Below, piece after piece: positions 36,549 through 45,294 of a stretch of DNA of 64,000 bases. Numbering within the stretch: position 1 is the first letter of the stretch; each line of letters starts with the position of its first letter. A model generated the notes under the pieces. That model was not told where the DNA came from and searched no databases. It saw nothing but the letters and a program-made list of their open reading frames with translations. A program made the position numbers and the translations under genes. Source of the stretch: Aeromicrobium sp. (lineage in GTDB: Bacteria; Actinomycetota; Coriobacteriia; Anaerosomatales; Anaerosomataceae); NCBI GenBank assembly GCA_015351705.1, contig JADIIM010000037.1, positions 62,001 to 126,000 of the forward strand. Reading direction: 5' to 3'.

Positions 36549-37628
36549 ATGCCCACACCCTCACACAGACGTCGGCTCGTACCACGCTCGGCTATCATCG
36601 CCGGCATCGTCATCGTCATACTCATCACCGGCGCCATCGCGGCCGGCATCGCGTGGTCGAACTCACGGGCGGTCGTGGTTCCGGACGTCCAGGGCCTGCC
36701 GCTGGACATCGCCGAGCGCGCCCTTGAGGTCGTGAACCTCTCCACCGAGGTCGCGGGAACGCGCGTGTCCACCGACGTCCCCGAAGGCGCTGTCATCAGC
36801 CAGGACCCGCTACCCGGCACCGAGTCGCGCCGCGGTGACGTGGTCCGGCTGATCCTCTCGGCCGGGCCCCAGACCTTCCCCCTGCCCGACGTCATCGGCA
36901 TGGATGTCGATGAAGCACGCGACGAGCTCGTCAGGCGCGGGCTGGTGGTCAATGTCGTCGGCATCTCCGCCGAGACGACAGAGAGCATCGTGCTTGAGAT
37001 GTTCCCTTCCCCTGGCACGAGCGTGAACACCGGGGACGCCATCCGGCTGTCGGTCCCTGGTGCGTCTGGTGACACGGACATGCTCCTGCCCTACGACCTG
37101 AGCGGCGTCTCCGTGGTGCTCGACCCCGCGCCCGCCGAGGCGTCTGACGCCACCGATCCCGCGCTCGACGTGGCGCGGAGGCTCAGCGCTCTCCTTCAGG
37201 CCGCAGGCGCTACGGTGTCCGTCACCCGGTCGACCACGGAGACAGCGCCCCCTGTAGATGACCGACTGGACCGCATCGCCGCGGCCGGCCCCACCGTCGT
37301 CGTCGGAATCGACGTAGGACGGACAGGGGAGCCCGGATTGCGCGTGTTGCATGTCGGACCTGCCGGTGGTGACGCTGCGGCATCCACACGCTCCCGTGTG
37401 CTCGCCGCCGCCATCACCCGCGCCTCGCGGGTCCCCGGGCTCGCGGTGCTCGAACCGCGTCCCGCGACCGACCCGATCACCGAGGGGACGACCGCTCTGA
37501 CGGCTCGCGTGATCGCCGGCGACATCGCCGCTGACGCCGACCGCGTGCGTATGGCCGATCCCGGCTGGGCCGACATCGTCGCTCGGGCCATCTACCGCGG
37601 TCTCGGCACGTTCCTCGCTGCAGACTGA
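36549..37628 (+). CDS. Membrane-anchored PASTA protein with a degenerate amidase-like domain
   Basis: 359 residues. Short basic N terminus, one membrane anchor (about 14-36), then outside the membrane two PASTA domains: about 40-102 (VVVPDVQGLPLDIAERAL) and 108-172 (LPDVIGMDVDEARDELVRRG), which usually bind peptidoglycan. The rest (about 185-355) follows the outline of N-acetylmuramoyl-L-alanine amidases (Amidase_3): VVLDPAPAE, LDVARRLSALLQAAGATVSVTR, DRLDRIAAAG. The zinc ligands are lost: the usual DPGHGG is DPAPAE at 192-197 and the usual IHxN is IDVG at 254-257. So it is probably not an enzyme but a wall-binding or signalling protein. Upstream of an M23 peptidase gene. Confidence 0.82.
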   Translation: MPTPSHRRRLVPRSAIIAGIVIVILITGAIAAGIAWSNSRAVVVPDVQGLPLDIAERALEVVNLSTEVAGTRVSTDVPEGAVISQDPLPGTESRRGDVVRLILSAGPQTFPLPDVIGMDVDEARDELVRRGLVVNVVGISAETTESIVLEMFPSPGTSVNTGDAIRLSVPGASGDTDMLLPYDLSGVSVVLDPAPAEASDATDPALDVARRLSALLQAAGATVSVTRSTTETAPPVDDRLDRIAAAGPTVVVGIDVGRTGEPGLRVLHVGPAGGDAAASTRSRVLAAAITRASRVPGLAVLEPRPATDPITEGTTALTARVIAGDIAADADRVRMADPGWADIVARAIYRGLGTFLAAD

Positions 37629-37679
37629 CCTTTGCTCGTGTAGACTGTCCGGGTACTGACCCGGGGAAACGGAGACGTC

Positions 37680-38696
37680 GTGCGCGGTTCTCGCATCCGA
37701 CTCCTTCTGATAGTGACGCTTGTTCTCTCGCTCGGCCTTTCGTCGATCGCGCTCGCCTCACAGACCGAGGTCCAGAAGCTCCAGGCGCAGATCAAAGACC
37801 TCCAGACGCAGGCGAAGAGCGCCGGTGAGGCGTACTCGGCCGCATACTGGGCGCTCGACAAGACGCGCGCCGAGCTCGCGCGGGTCGACGACGATATCCG
37901 TGTAGCCGAGGAGGAGCTCGCCGCAGCCACCGCCCGGCTCTCCCAGCGCGCGGTCGACATGTACCGTGCCGGTGGCGTGGACTATCTCGCCATCCTGCTC
38001 TCCACCGACGACTTCGACTCCATGCTGGCCCGTCTGGAATACGTCCAGCGCATCGGTCGACAGGACGCCGATGCGATCGCGGCCGTCGAGCGCCTGCGGG
38101 CCGACCTGGACACCCGCAAGTCCGAGCTCGATGCGCTCAAAGAGACACAGGCGTCCGAGGCCGCCAGCCTCAAGAAGGAGGCCGAGCGGATCGAGTCCAA
38201 GCTCAAGGCCCAGCAGAAGGAGTACGACCAGCTGCAGGCCAAGCTCAAGGCTGCCATCGCCGCCGAGAAGGCCCGTACCGGCACCACCTCGGCCAAGGCC
38301 GGACCGAACGGCATGGTGTTCCCGGTCGCGGGCCCCAACTACTACAGTGACACCTGGGGAGCGGCGCGCTCCGGCGGCCGTACCCACAAGGGCACGGACA
38401 TCATGGCAGCTACGGGGACTCCGTGTGTAGCCGTTCTCGCCGGGACCGTCCGCACGAAGTCCAACGCCCTCGGCGGAAAGACGATCTGGCTCACCGCCGA
38501 CAACGGGTGGGCGTTCTACTACGCGCATCTCGACGGATACGCAGTGACGTCCGGGCGCGTCAAGGCCGGCCAGGTGATCGGCTATGTGGGCAGCACCGGC
38601 AACGCATCGGCCAGCGCACCGCACCTGCACTTCGAGATCCACCCCAACGGCGGTGCTGCCGTCAATCCCTATCCCTACCTGCGCCAGATGCAGTAG
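37680..38696 (+). CDS. Secreted M23 (LytM) peptidase with coiled coil, EnvC-like
   Basis: 338 residues. Signal peptide about 1-26 (LLLIVTLVLSLGLSSIALA), coiled coil about 28-200 with a break near 85-110 (VDYLAILLSTDDFDSMLARL), and a C-terminal LytM domain. The zinc site is complete: THKGTDIM (HxxxD, about 239-246) and HLHFEIH near 318-324, so it can be an active endopeptidase. This resembles EnvC/PcsB-type hydrolases that act in cell separation. GTG start at 37680 with CGGAGA upstream; TAGACT at 37641-37646 is a likely -10. Confidence 0.9.
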   Translation: MRGSRIRLLLIVTLVLSLGLSSIALASQTEVQKLQAQIKDLQTQAKSAGEAYSAAYWALDKTRAELARVDDDIRVAEEELAAATARLSQRAVDMYRAGGVDYLAILLSTDDFDSMLARLEYVQRIGRQDADAIAAVERLRADLDTRKSELDALKETQASEAASLKKEAERIESKLKAQQKEYDQLQAKLKAAIAAEKARTGTTSAKAGPNGMVFPVAGPNYYSDTWGAARSGGRTHKGTDIMAATGTPCVAVLAGTVRTKSNALGGKTIWLTADNGWAFYYAHLDGYAVTSGRVKAGQVIGYVGSTGNASASAPHLHFEIHPNGGAAVNPYPYLRQMQ

Positions 38697-38806
38697 CGGG
38701 ACGCCCCGCCACCCGGACTCCCGATACCACCTCGATCAACCACCCGCCTTCATCGCATACAAGGCTTGTGCCCGTAGCGCCCCTGTGCGACCATGCGGCT
38801 GTTCAT

Positions 38807-38903
38807 CCGTTTCGGGAGCTGCGCCACGCGGCTGAGAGGCGACACCATGTCGCGACCGATCGACTGGGCCGGTAATGCGGGCCAGCAACACGGGAGGTGG
38901 CGG
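38807..38903 (+). ncRNA. TPP (thiamine pyrophosphate) riboswitch
   Basis: Conserved elements in order: TTCGGGAGCTGCG (38811-38823), GGCTGAGAGG (38830-38839) with the THI-box CUGAGA, GACCGATCGACTGGGCC (about 38854-38870), GGTAATGC (38871-38878) and AACACGGGAGG (38887-38897). P1 may be closed by CCGTT (38807-38811) with GGCGG (38899-38903). It heads a thiamine transporter and thiamine pyrophosphokinase, which is the expected regulon. Confidence 0.88.
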
Positions 38904-38936
38904 ACCTCGATGTCACGCTGCCCATCAGTCACAGCG

Positions 38937-38976
38937 CTCCCGTCCTCGAGGCGCGTCCGTGCGCCGGGACAGGAGG
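38937..38976 (+). promoter_or_regulatory. Hairpin hiding the thiT ribosome binding site
   Basis: CTCC-C-GTCC (38937-38945) pairs with GGAC-A-GGAG (38967-38975), with one mismatch, covering the AGGAGG at 38971-38976 that lies 5 bases before the ATG. It is a likely translation-off platform of the TPP riboswitch; no rho-independent terminator is present. Confidence 0.6.
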
Positions 38977-38981
38977 CCGTC

Positions 38982-39560
38982 ATGCAGGTCACACGTGTCA
39001 GGATCGCCGCCGAGGTGGGACTGAGCCTCGCGCTCGCCGCGGTTCTACATCTCGTCGCCGTCTGGCAGCTGCCGCAGGGAGGCAGCTACTCACTCGCCAT
39101 GACCCCCTTGTTCGTGCTCGCCATCCTGCGAGGCGCCCGCATCGGCCTGACGGCCGGCGCTCTCTACGGCCTGGTCGACTTCCTGATCAAACCGTACCCA
39201 CCGCTTCATCCCGCGCAGTGGATACTCGACTACCCGCTCGCCTACGCGCTGGTCGGACTCGCCGGCCTGTTCTCGTCCCGTTGGCTGCGGTTGTCGTCCG
39301 AGTCTCACCCCGTGACGGCTCTATGGAGTGCCATCATCCCCGGGATCGCGCTCGGCGCACTCGGCCGATATGTGTCGCATGTCCTTTCGGGCCTCGTGTT
39401 CTTCTCCAGCTACGCCGTCGAGGCGGGCCAAGCGCCGCTCATCTACTCCCTGGGCTACAACGCGTTCGTCCTCGTATCGGCCGCCGCCTGCGCCGTGGTG
39501 GCGTCCGCGGTACTGCCACAACTCTACCGCCTGCTCCGGCCGTCGGGTGATCGCGCATGA
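38982..39560 (+). CDS. thiT: Thiamine transporter, ECF substrate-binding subunit ThiT
   Basis: 192 residues, about six membrane segments (near 7-24, 33-50, 55-70, 82-100, 120-145 and 158-182). The S-component signatures fit ThiT: a GGSYSLAMTPLFVLAILRG stretch, G-rich helix GALYGLVDFL and the late YSLGYNAF region. The ATPase and EcfT parts must be encoded elsewhere. It is controlled by the TPP riboswitch upstream. ATG at 38982 has AGGAGG at 38971-38976; the longer upstream frame runs through the riboswitch and is not used. Confidence 0.85.
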   Translation: MQVTRVRIAAEVGLSLALAAVLHLVAVWQLPQGGSYSLAMTPLFVLAILRGARIGLTAGALYGLVDFLIKPYPPLHPAQWILDYPLAYALVGLAGLFSSRWLRLSSESHPVTALWSAIIPGIALGALGRYVSHVLSGLVFFSSYAVEAGQAPLIYSLGYNAFVLVSAAACAVVASAVLPQLYRLLRPSGDRA

Positions 39561-40216
39561 GCGGCACGGGAACGGTCGTCATCGGCGCGGCGCGGGCGTC
39601 TGAGCCCGACACCTTCACGCGCGCACTCATCGAAGGCGCCGGTCTCCTGGTCGCCGTGGACGGGGGACTCTCGGCGTGCCTGGGGGCAGGCCGCGTCCCT
39701 GACGTATGCATCGGGGACTTCGACTCGGCGCCTGTCAGCGCCGTGGAGCGTGCGGAGAACGACGGCTGCCGGATGATCCGTCACCCTGCCGAGAAGGACG
39801 CTTCGGACCTGGACCTCGCACTAGACCTCGCACGTGCCGAGGGCTGGAGCGGTCTGACGCTCACGGGCATCCTCGCCGGACGCCTCGACCACACTCTCGC
39901 ATCGCTCGGAGCGGTCGCGCGCAACGCCGACCTCGGCATCGTCGTCCGCGAGCCGGACGTCGACGTGCATCCACTCGCTCAGCACGGACCGTCCGCCGTG
40001 GCCCTGAGCACACGTCCGGGGGAGATCCTGTCGATCTTCGCCATCGGCGGCGAGGCGACAGTGACCGCATCGGGAGTCCGCTACCCGCTCAGCGCGCATC
40101 CGCTGTCTCCGTGCACCTCACTCGGCCTGAGCAACGTCGCGGTCGCTCCCGTACAGCACATCAGCGTCCAGAGCGGTCGCGTGCTCATCATCGTTCCACG
40201 GGCTGAGTCCCGCTGA
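39557..40216 (+). CDS. thiN: Thiamine diphosphokinase
   Basis: Converts thiamine to thiamine pyrophosphate with ATP; 219 residues. Motifs: VAVDGGLSACL (about 33-43), CIGDFDS (about 54-60), KDASDLDLALDLA near 79-91 and LTGILAGRLDHTLASLG near 99-115. The ATG overlaps the thiT stop (ATGA). Transport plus pyrophosphorylation under one TPP riboswitch makes a compact salvage operon. Confidence 0.9.
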   Translation: MSGTGTVVIGAARASEPDTFTRALIEGAGLLVAVDGGLSACLGAGRVPDVCIGDFDSAPVSAVERAENDGCRMIRHPAEKDASDLDLALDLARAEGWSGLTLTGILAGRLDHTLASLGAVARNADLGIVVREPDVDVHPLAQHGPSAVALSTRPGEILSIFAIGGEATVTASGVRYPLSAHPLSPCTSLGLSNVAVAPVQHISVQSGRVLIIVPRAESR

Positions 40217-40299
40217 TCACTACAGCGTGGTGACCCGCAAGCCGATAGACTGATGGTAGACGCACACGTGCGCTCTGTGGGCGTGGGCTTGGGGGTTGC

Positions 40300-42081
40300 G
40301 TGGAACTGCACCACAACAGCAGGATCGTATTCAGGCTGCTCGCGGTCGCGTGTGTCGTCATGCTGGTCGCGGGCGTCCTCATCGACTCCGCGTTGCTCGC
40401 CGCAGCCTCGGCCGCGCTTGCCGTGGGGCTCCTGCTGCCGCTGACGCTCCCTCACCATGCGTCTCCCGCCACAGTGCCCGTCGACAACGATGCCGCGGGC
40501 AGCGACCGCCCGCAACCTGAGCCGGCCGCCCCGTCAGCGGGTGCGCCGATCCCCGGGCCGATGGAGCTCACACGTGCACCGATCTCGCTTGAGCCCGAGG
40601 CGGTGCTCGGCGCGGTCGCTGATGCGGTCGCCTCGGCAGGAGACCCCCTCGCCGTGTCGCTGTGGTTAGACGATGAGGCCAGCTCCACGATCAGGCACGT
40701 CGCAGCGATCGGCAGGATGCCCCCCTCGTCACAACCCATCACGCGTGAGGGCGACGACCCGATCGCACGCGCATGCAGCGACGGCGCCGCTCACCTCGAA
40801 CAGGTGGCCCTGGTGCGCGGCCGGGGAGAGCCTCTCGGCCTGTGGCGTTTCGCGCTGCCCCTGACGGCGGGCGCGCATCACGGAGCCGTTGCGATCGACC
40901 TCGGGCGTGACGGCGCCCCTGACGCAGCGTTCCTCCCGCAGGCCACCGCACCGCTGCGTGCGGCACTCGCGGGTGCGCTTGCGCTCCACATCTCACGCGC
41001 CGAGCTCGAGACCGCGCGTGAGCTTGTCGGCATAGCGCGCAGTCTCTCCCGGGTGCTCGATCCGCGTGAGGTGCTTGCACTGGCCCTTGAGCATGCGATG
41101 CACATCAGCGACGCCGCCACAGGCAGCGTGATGCTGCTGGAAGAGGAGTCGGGTCGGCTCACCATAGCCGAGTCTGTCGGGCTCCCCGCAGACGTGGTCG
41201 AGCGCACGACGCTGTCCACCGGCGAGGGGATCGCCGGGTGGGTGCTCGCCACGGGCCAGCCGCTCCTCGTCGAGGACCTGCCGGCGCGGACCCCGGCAGC
41301 GCGGCGACACGGCGTGCGCTCTGCGGTCTCCGTCCCGATCGCCGACGATGACGGGACCCTCGGCGTGCTCAACGTCGGCAGCCGATCGTTTCCTGCGCGC
41401 TTCACCGACTCCCACCTTGCCGCCCTTGAGTTGCTCGGCCGACAGACGGCGACCGCGCTCCGCAACGCACGTGCGATCGGTGAGTCCCGCGCGTTGTACT
41501 TCGACACGTTGAAGGCACTGGCGCTCGCCCTCGAGACCAAGGACCCATACTCGTCGGGTTCCACCGAGCGTGTCCTGGAGCTCGCCGATGCGCTCGGCGA
41601 CGTCTTCTCGCTACCCGCAGAGGAGCGTGACGCTCTGCGGATCGCCGCACTGTTGCACGACATCGGCATGGCGTCGGTGGGGGAGGCCGTGGTCGCGTCC
41701 GACAAGACCCTCACGACCGTGGAACGCGCACTGCTCAAACTGCATCCACAGATCGCCGCGGACATCCTTGCCGAGGCGCCCGCGCTACGCCGGGTAGTAC
41801 CGATCGTCTACCACCATCATGAGTGGTACGACGGAACCGGATACGTGGGCGGTGCGACCGGCGAGGGGATCCCGCTCGGCGCGCGCATCCTGTCAGTCGC
41901 TGACGCCTACGTGGCGATGACCTCCGACCGCCCGTACCGCTCCGCGATGAACAGGCGCGACGCATTGCGCGAGCTTCGGGACAAAGCGGGGACCCAGTTC
42001 GACCCCGCCGTCGTCGATGCGATGCTCGACATCATGCGTGACGGGTCGAACCGGGTCCCCGGTCCTGACAGAGAGCGCTGA
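40300..42081 (+). CDS. Membrane GAF / HD-GYP-type protein with altered motifs
   Basis: 593 residues. Two hydrophobic helices (about 9-25 and 28-47), a poorly conserved GAF-like region (about 85-225), a clear GAF domain (about 240-390) and a C-terminal HD-GYP domain (about 400-585). The HD pair H453-D454, LKLHP near 480, H505-H506-H507-E508 and DAYVAM near 532 are kept. However, the metal His of the usual GHxxRV is S421, the Lys of HDIGK is Met, and GYP reads GYV (514-516). HD-GYP proteins hydrolyse cyclic di-GMP; the changes make activity here uncertain. GTG start. Confidence 0.85.
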   Translation: MELHHNSRIVFRLLAVACVVMLVAGVLIDSALLAAASAALAVGLLLPLTLPHHASPATVPVDNDAAGSDRPQPEPAAPSAGAPIPGPMELTRAPISLEPEAVLGAVADAVASAGDPLAVSLWLDDEASSTIRHVAAIGRMPPSSQPITREGDDPIARACSDGAAHLEQVALVRGRGEPLGLWRFALPLTAGAHHGAVAIDLGRDGAPDAAFLPQATAPLRAALAGALALHISRAELETARELVGIARSLSRVLDPREVLALALEHAMHISDAATGSVMLLEEESGRLTIAESVGLPADVVERTTLSTGEGIAGWVLATGQPLLVEDLPARTPAARRHGVRSAVSVPIADDDGTLGVLNVGSRSFPARFTDSHLAALELLGRQTATALRNARAIGESRALYFDTLKALALALETKDPYSSGSTERVLELADALGDVFSLPAEERDALRIAALLHDIGMASVGEAVVASDKTLTTVERALLKLHPQIAADILAEAPALRRVVPIVYHHHEWYDGTGYVGGATGEGIPLGARILSVADAYVAMTSDRPYRSAMNRRDALRELRDKAGTQFDPAVVDAMLDIMRDGSNRVPGPDRER

Positions 42082-42083
42082 CG

Positions 42084-42272
42084 CTAGCCGCGCGTGACCT
42101 TGCCGGCCTTCAGGCACTTCGTGCACACGTTGATTCTCTTCACGGTGCCGTCGACCACCGCGGAGACCTTCTGCACGTTCGGGTAGAACATGCGGTTGGT
42201 CACGCGGTGGGAGTGACTCACATTGCGGCCCGCGCTGGGGTGCTTACCGCACACGCTGCATACCTTGGACAT
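42084..42272 (-). CDS. rpmB: 50S ribosomal protein L28
   Basis: 62 residues, zinc-type L28 with CSVC near the N terminus and CTKC near the C terminus. The [17 protein letters not shown] core is diagnostic. ATG at 42272, AAGGACGGG upstream on the minus strand. Its stop is 2 bases from the stop of the convergent HD-GYP gene. TGCTACCAT at the minus-strand side of 42330-42340 is a probable extended -10. Confidence 0.95.
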   Translation of the reverse strand: MSKVCSVCGKHPSAGRNVSHSHRVTNRMFYPNVQKVSAVVDGTVKRINVCTKCLKAGKVTRG

Positions 42273-42390
42273 CGGTCCCGTCCTTCGATGGATCGAGGCG
42301 GCATCGGCCGCCGGTGTCGGCAAAAGCGCACCGATGGTAGCACACGGTTCCTGCAGGGTAAAGCGGTCGGACGGCGCAGGGATGTTTCGC

Positions 42391-42396
42391 TATACT
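42391..42396 (+). promoter_or_regulatory. -10 element of the asp23-fakA operon
   Basis: TATACT at 42391-42396, with CGGACG 17 bases upstream as a weak -35. The Asp23-type gene starts at 42454 behind AAAGGAGGG. Confidence 0.5.
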
Positions 42397-42453
42397 ACCC
42401 TCACGCCGCGGAGATTCGTGCGGCGGCGCCGACACCGCAAAGGAGGGACCTGC

Positions 42454-42819
42454 ATGGCTCATGAGCCGCCGGGTACCGTAACGATCTCCAATGACGTTCT
42501 CAAGGACATCGCTGGCTACGTCGCGCTCGAGTGCTACGGCGTGGTGGGCATGGCGAGCCCCACGCTGCGCGATGGCGTCGCGCAGCTCCTCTCGCGGGAG
42601 AAACTGCGCAAGGGCGTCATGATCTCCAACAGCGACGAACGCAGCGTCCTCGTCGACCTGTACGTTGTGATCGAGCACGGCACCAACCTCACTCAGGTGT
42701 CCCGGAACCTCTCGGACCGCGTCCGGTACGCGCTGACCCACGACGCCGATGTCCAGGTCGCGGACGTGCGCGTCCACGTCCAGGGACTCAAGGTCCGACG
42801 GCCCGCGGAGAACGCATGA
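42454..42819 (+). CDS. Asp23/Gls24 family protein
   Basis: 121 residues. Family core ISNDVLKDIAGYVALECYGVVGM near 10-32, VDLYVVIEHGTNL near 70 and VRVHVQGL at the end. These proteins coat or attach to the membrane in Gram-positives and are linked to envelope stress; the one next to fakA (YloU type) is the usual partner in this gene order. AAAGGAGGG precedes the ATG by 6 bases. The stop overlaps the next ATG (ATGA). Confidence 0.9.
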   Translation: MAHEPPGTVTISNDVLKDIAGYVALECYGVVGMASPTLRDGVAQLLSREKLRKGVMISNSDERSVLVDLYVVIEHGTNLTQVSRNLSDRVRYALTHDADVQVADVRVHVQGLKVRRPAENA

Positions 42820-44423
42820 GCACCGGCACCCGTCCTGCAGCCGTAGAGCTCTTCGCCGCTGCGACGAAGGCGCTCACCGACCGGGTCGAGGAGGTCAACC
42901 GCCTCAACGTCTTCCCGGTTCCTGACGGTGACACGGGCACGAACATGTCGCTGACACTCGAGGCGGTGCAGACCGACCTCGACAAGCTGGCGCACGATGC
43001 GCCCATCGCCGAGGTCGCCCAGGCGATCACACACGGGTCGCTGATGGGCGCGCGTGGGAACTCCGGCGTCATCCTGAGCCAGATGCTCCGCGGACTGTGT
43101 GAGGTCGCGGGTCAGGCGGACGAGCTCACGCCGGAGGTGATCGCAGCTGCGCTCGAGCGGTCCACCACCGTCGCGTTCCAGGCCGTGCGCAAGCCTGTTG
43201 AGGGCACGATGCTCACCGTCCTCAAGGACGCCGCCACCGCAGCCGGAGCGGGCGTGAAGGCCGGGCTCAAGCTGGACGAGCTCCTAGAGGCGGTCGTCGA
43301 AGCCGCGTTCGAATCGGTGCGCCGTGGCCCCGATCTTCTGCCCGTCCTCAAGGAGAACGGCGTCGTGGATGCGGGCGGGTTCGGCCTTGCGATCCTCGCC
43401 GAGGGCTTCGTCGCCGCGCTCGAAGGCCATGAGGTCCGCGACCATGACGTCTCGACCGCCCCTGGGCCGCTCGGCGTCCAGGTCGTGGACGACTGGGACG
43501 ACGCCGAGTACCTGTACTGCACCGAGTTCCTGCTGCACGGTGTCGAGGCCGACCGGTCGGTGCTTGCAGACTACATCGCCGGGGTCGGCGGGTCGGAGCT
43601 TGTCGTCGGCGACAGCGATACGTACAAGATCCATGTCCATACCGACGATCCCGGCGGCGTGCTGGCCTGGGCGACCCGGATGGGCGAGGTCTCTGAGGTC
43701 CACGTGAACAACATGCGTCGTCAGACCGCCGAGCGCAGTGAGGCGATCCGCCACGACGCCCCGCCCTCGAAGCCCGTCGGCTTCGTGGCCGTCGCTGCCG
43801 GCCATGGTCTTGCCGAGATCCTCACGAGTCTCGGCGCCGATGTCGTGGTCAGCGGCGGTCAGACCATGAACCCGTCCACCGCGGAACTACTCGAGGCGGT
43901 CGGCCGGGTCGACGCGGCATCTGTGGTCATCCTGCCCAACAACAGGAACATCATCATGGCCGCACAGCAGGTCATCAGCGTCTCCGACCGGCCCGTGGCG
44001 GTCGTGCCTACCACCGCCATCCCGCAGGCGTTCGCGGCACTACTCGCGTACGACGGCTCGGACGATCTCGAGTCGATCTCCGTCGAGATGGCCGATGCAG
44101 CCGCGCAGGTCCGCACGGCCGAGGTCACCACCGCCGTCAAGGATGCCAACGGCAAGGCGGGCCCGATCAAGGCCGGTCAGGTCATCGGCATCGTGGACCA
44201 CGAGATCGAGGTCACCGGCGACGACATCGCCGAAGTCACCCTCGCGGTGGTGGAGCGCATCATCGATGACGGTGAGACTGTGACGGTGCTCGGGGGAGAG
44301 GACCTCGATGATGCCGCCCTTGAGACGATAGCGGCCCGCCTCTCCGAGGCGCACCCTGATTGCGAGGTCGAGGCCCATCGGGGCGATCAGCCCCTGTACC
44401 CTGTCATCGTGTCCGTCGAGTAA
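42816..44423 (+). CDS. fakA: DAK2-domain fatty acid kinase FakA-like protein
   Basis: 535 residues. N-terminal DhaL-like ATP domain (about 1-200) with NVFPVPDGDTGTNM (about 27-40) and GSLMGARGNSGVILSQ near 70, then a middle domain and a C-terminal DegV-like half (about 330-535) with GGQTMNPST and LPNNRNI. FakA phosphorylates fatty acids bound by FakB (DegV) proteins, letting cells use free fatty acids for phospholipids through PlsX. A DegV gene follows 10 bases later and plsX is in the same window. Confidence 0.88.
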   Translation: MSTGTRPAAVELFAAATKALTDRVEEVNRLNVFPVPDGDTGTNMSLTLEAVQTDLDKLAHDAPIAEVAQAITHGSLMGARGNSGVILSQMLRGLCEVAGQADELTPEVIAAALERSTTVAFQAVRKPVEGTMLTVLKDAATAAGAGVKAGLKLDELLEAVVEAAFESVRRGPDLLPVLKENGVVDAGGFGLAILAEGFVAALEGHEVRDHDVSTAPGPLGVQVVDDWDDAEYLYCTEFLLHGVEADRSVLADYIAGVGGSELVVGDSDTYKIHVHTDDPGGVLAWATRMGEVSEVHVNNMRRQTAERSEAIRHDAPPSKPVGFVAVAAGHGLAEILTSLGADVVVSGGQTMNPSTAELLEAVGRVDAASVVILPNNRNIIMAAQQVISVSDRPVAVVPTTAIPQAFAALLAYDGSDDLESISVEMADAAAQVRTAEVTTAVKDANGKAGPIKAGQVIGIVDHEIEVTGDDIAEVTLAVVERIIDDGETVTVLGGEDLDDAALETIAARLSEAHPDCEVEAHRGDQPLYPVIVSVE

Positions 44424-44433
44424 GGGGAGCATC

Positions 44434-45285
44434 ATGGCGAAGATCGGCATCGTGTGTGACAGCACCTGCGACCTGGGCCCCGCATGGCTCGCCGAGCGCG
44501 ACGTGGTCATGGTGCCGCTGAAGGTCAGTTTCGGTGCCGAGACCTATCGTGACTGGATCGATCTCGATCCCGACGCCTTCTATGAGAAGCTCGGCGCTTC
44601 CGCGGAGCTGCCCAAGACCTCTCAGCCGTCGCCCGCCGAGTTCGCGGATGTCTACCGTCGACTCGCCGATGAGGGATGTGAGGGGATCGTCTCGATCCAT
44701 CTGTCCTCGCCGCTCTCGGGCACCATCGAGTCGGCACTGATGGCCGCCAAGCTGGTGACGGTCCCGGTGCGTGTGGTCGACACACGGCTGGTCTCGGCCG
44801 CCGAGGCGCTCGCCATCGATGCCGCCATCACCGCGCGCGACGCGGGGGGCGGTCTGGATGAGGTCGAGCATGCGGCGCGATCGACCGCCGAGCGCTCCCG
44901 GCTGCTCTTCGCACTGGACACCCTGGACTACCTGGTCAAGGGTGGCCGCGCAGGAAAAGCGCAGGGCCTCGCCGCATCGCTGCTCAACATCAAGCCGGTG
45001 CTGACCTTCAATGCCGAGGGCATCATCGAGCCGTTCAAGAAGGCGAAGGGGACCAAGAAGGCCATCGCAGAGATCGCAGCGCAGATCGCCGAGGCGTCGG
45101 CGGCAGGACGCGTGCGCGTCATCATACTGCACGCCCAGGCACCCGACCTGGTCGAAGAGCTCACCTCGGCACTCACGTCCGCTGGTGCTGACTTCGAGAT
45201 CGCCCACACCGTCGGTGTCGGAGCCGTCATCGGGACGTACGCGGGCCCGCGCGCGATCGGTGCCGCATTCCATACGCTGCAGTAG
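44434..45285 (+). CDS. DegV family fatty-acid-binding protein (FakB-like)
   Basis: 283 residues. Two-lobed DegV fold: IVCDSTCDL near 6-14, the TSQPSPAEF substrate motif near 62, SIHLSSPLSGT near 88 and GRAGKAQGLAASLLNIKPVL near 172. Binds a fatty acid so that FakA can phosphorylate it; chain preference cannot be read. Directly downstream of the FakA-like gene. GGGGAG lies before the ATG. Confidence 0.9.
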   Translation: MAKIGIVCDSTCDLGPAWLAERDVVMVPLKVSFGAETYRDWIDLDPDAFYEKLGASAELPKTSQPSPAEFADVYRRLADEGCEGIVSIHLSSPLSGTIESALMAAKLVTVPVRVVDTRLVSAAEALAIDAAITARDAGGGLDEVEHAARSTAERSRLLFALDTLDYLVKGGRAGKAQGLAASLLNIKPVLTFNAEGIIEPFKKAKGTKKAIAEIAAQIAEASAAGRVRVIILHAQAPDLVEELTSALTSAGADFEIAHTVGVGAVIGTYAGPRAIGAAFHTLQ

Positions 45286-45294
45286 GTGGTCCCG

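Noticed and set aside
35069-37081. A 670-residue minus-strand open frame over glpX, the FmdB-type gene and the PASTA gene
   Set aside because: It is antisense to three well-supported genes and has low-complexity shadow composition, typical of GC-rich DNA.
38793-38981. The N-terminal extension of ThiT
   Set aside because: It would translate the TPP riboswitch; the ATG at 38982 has AGGAGG at the right distance and gives the family length.
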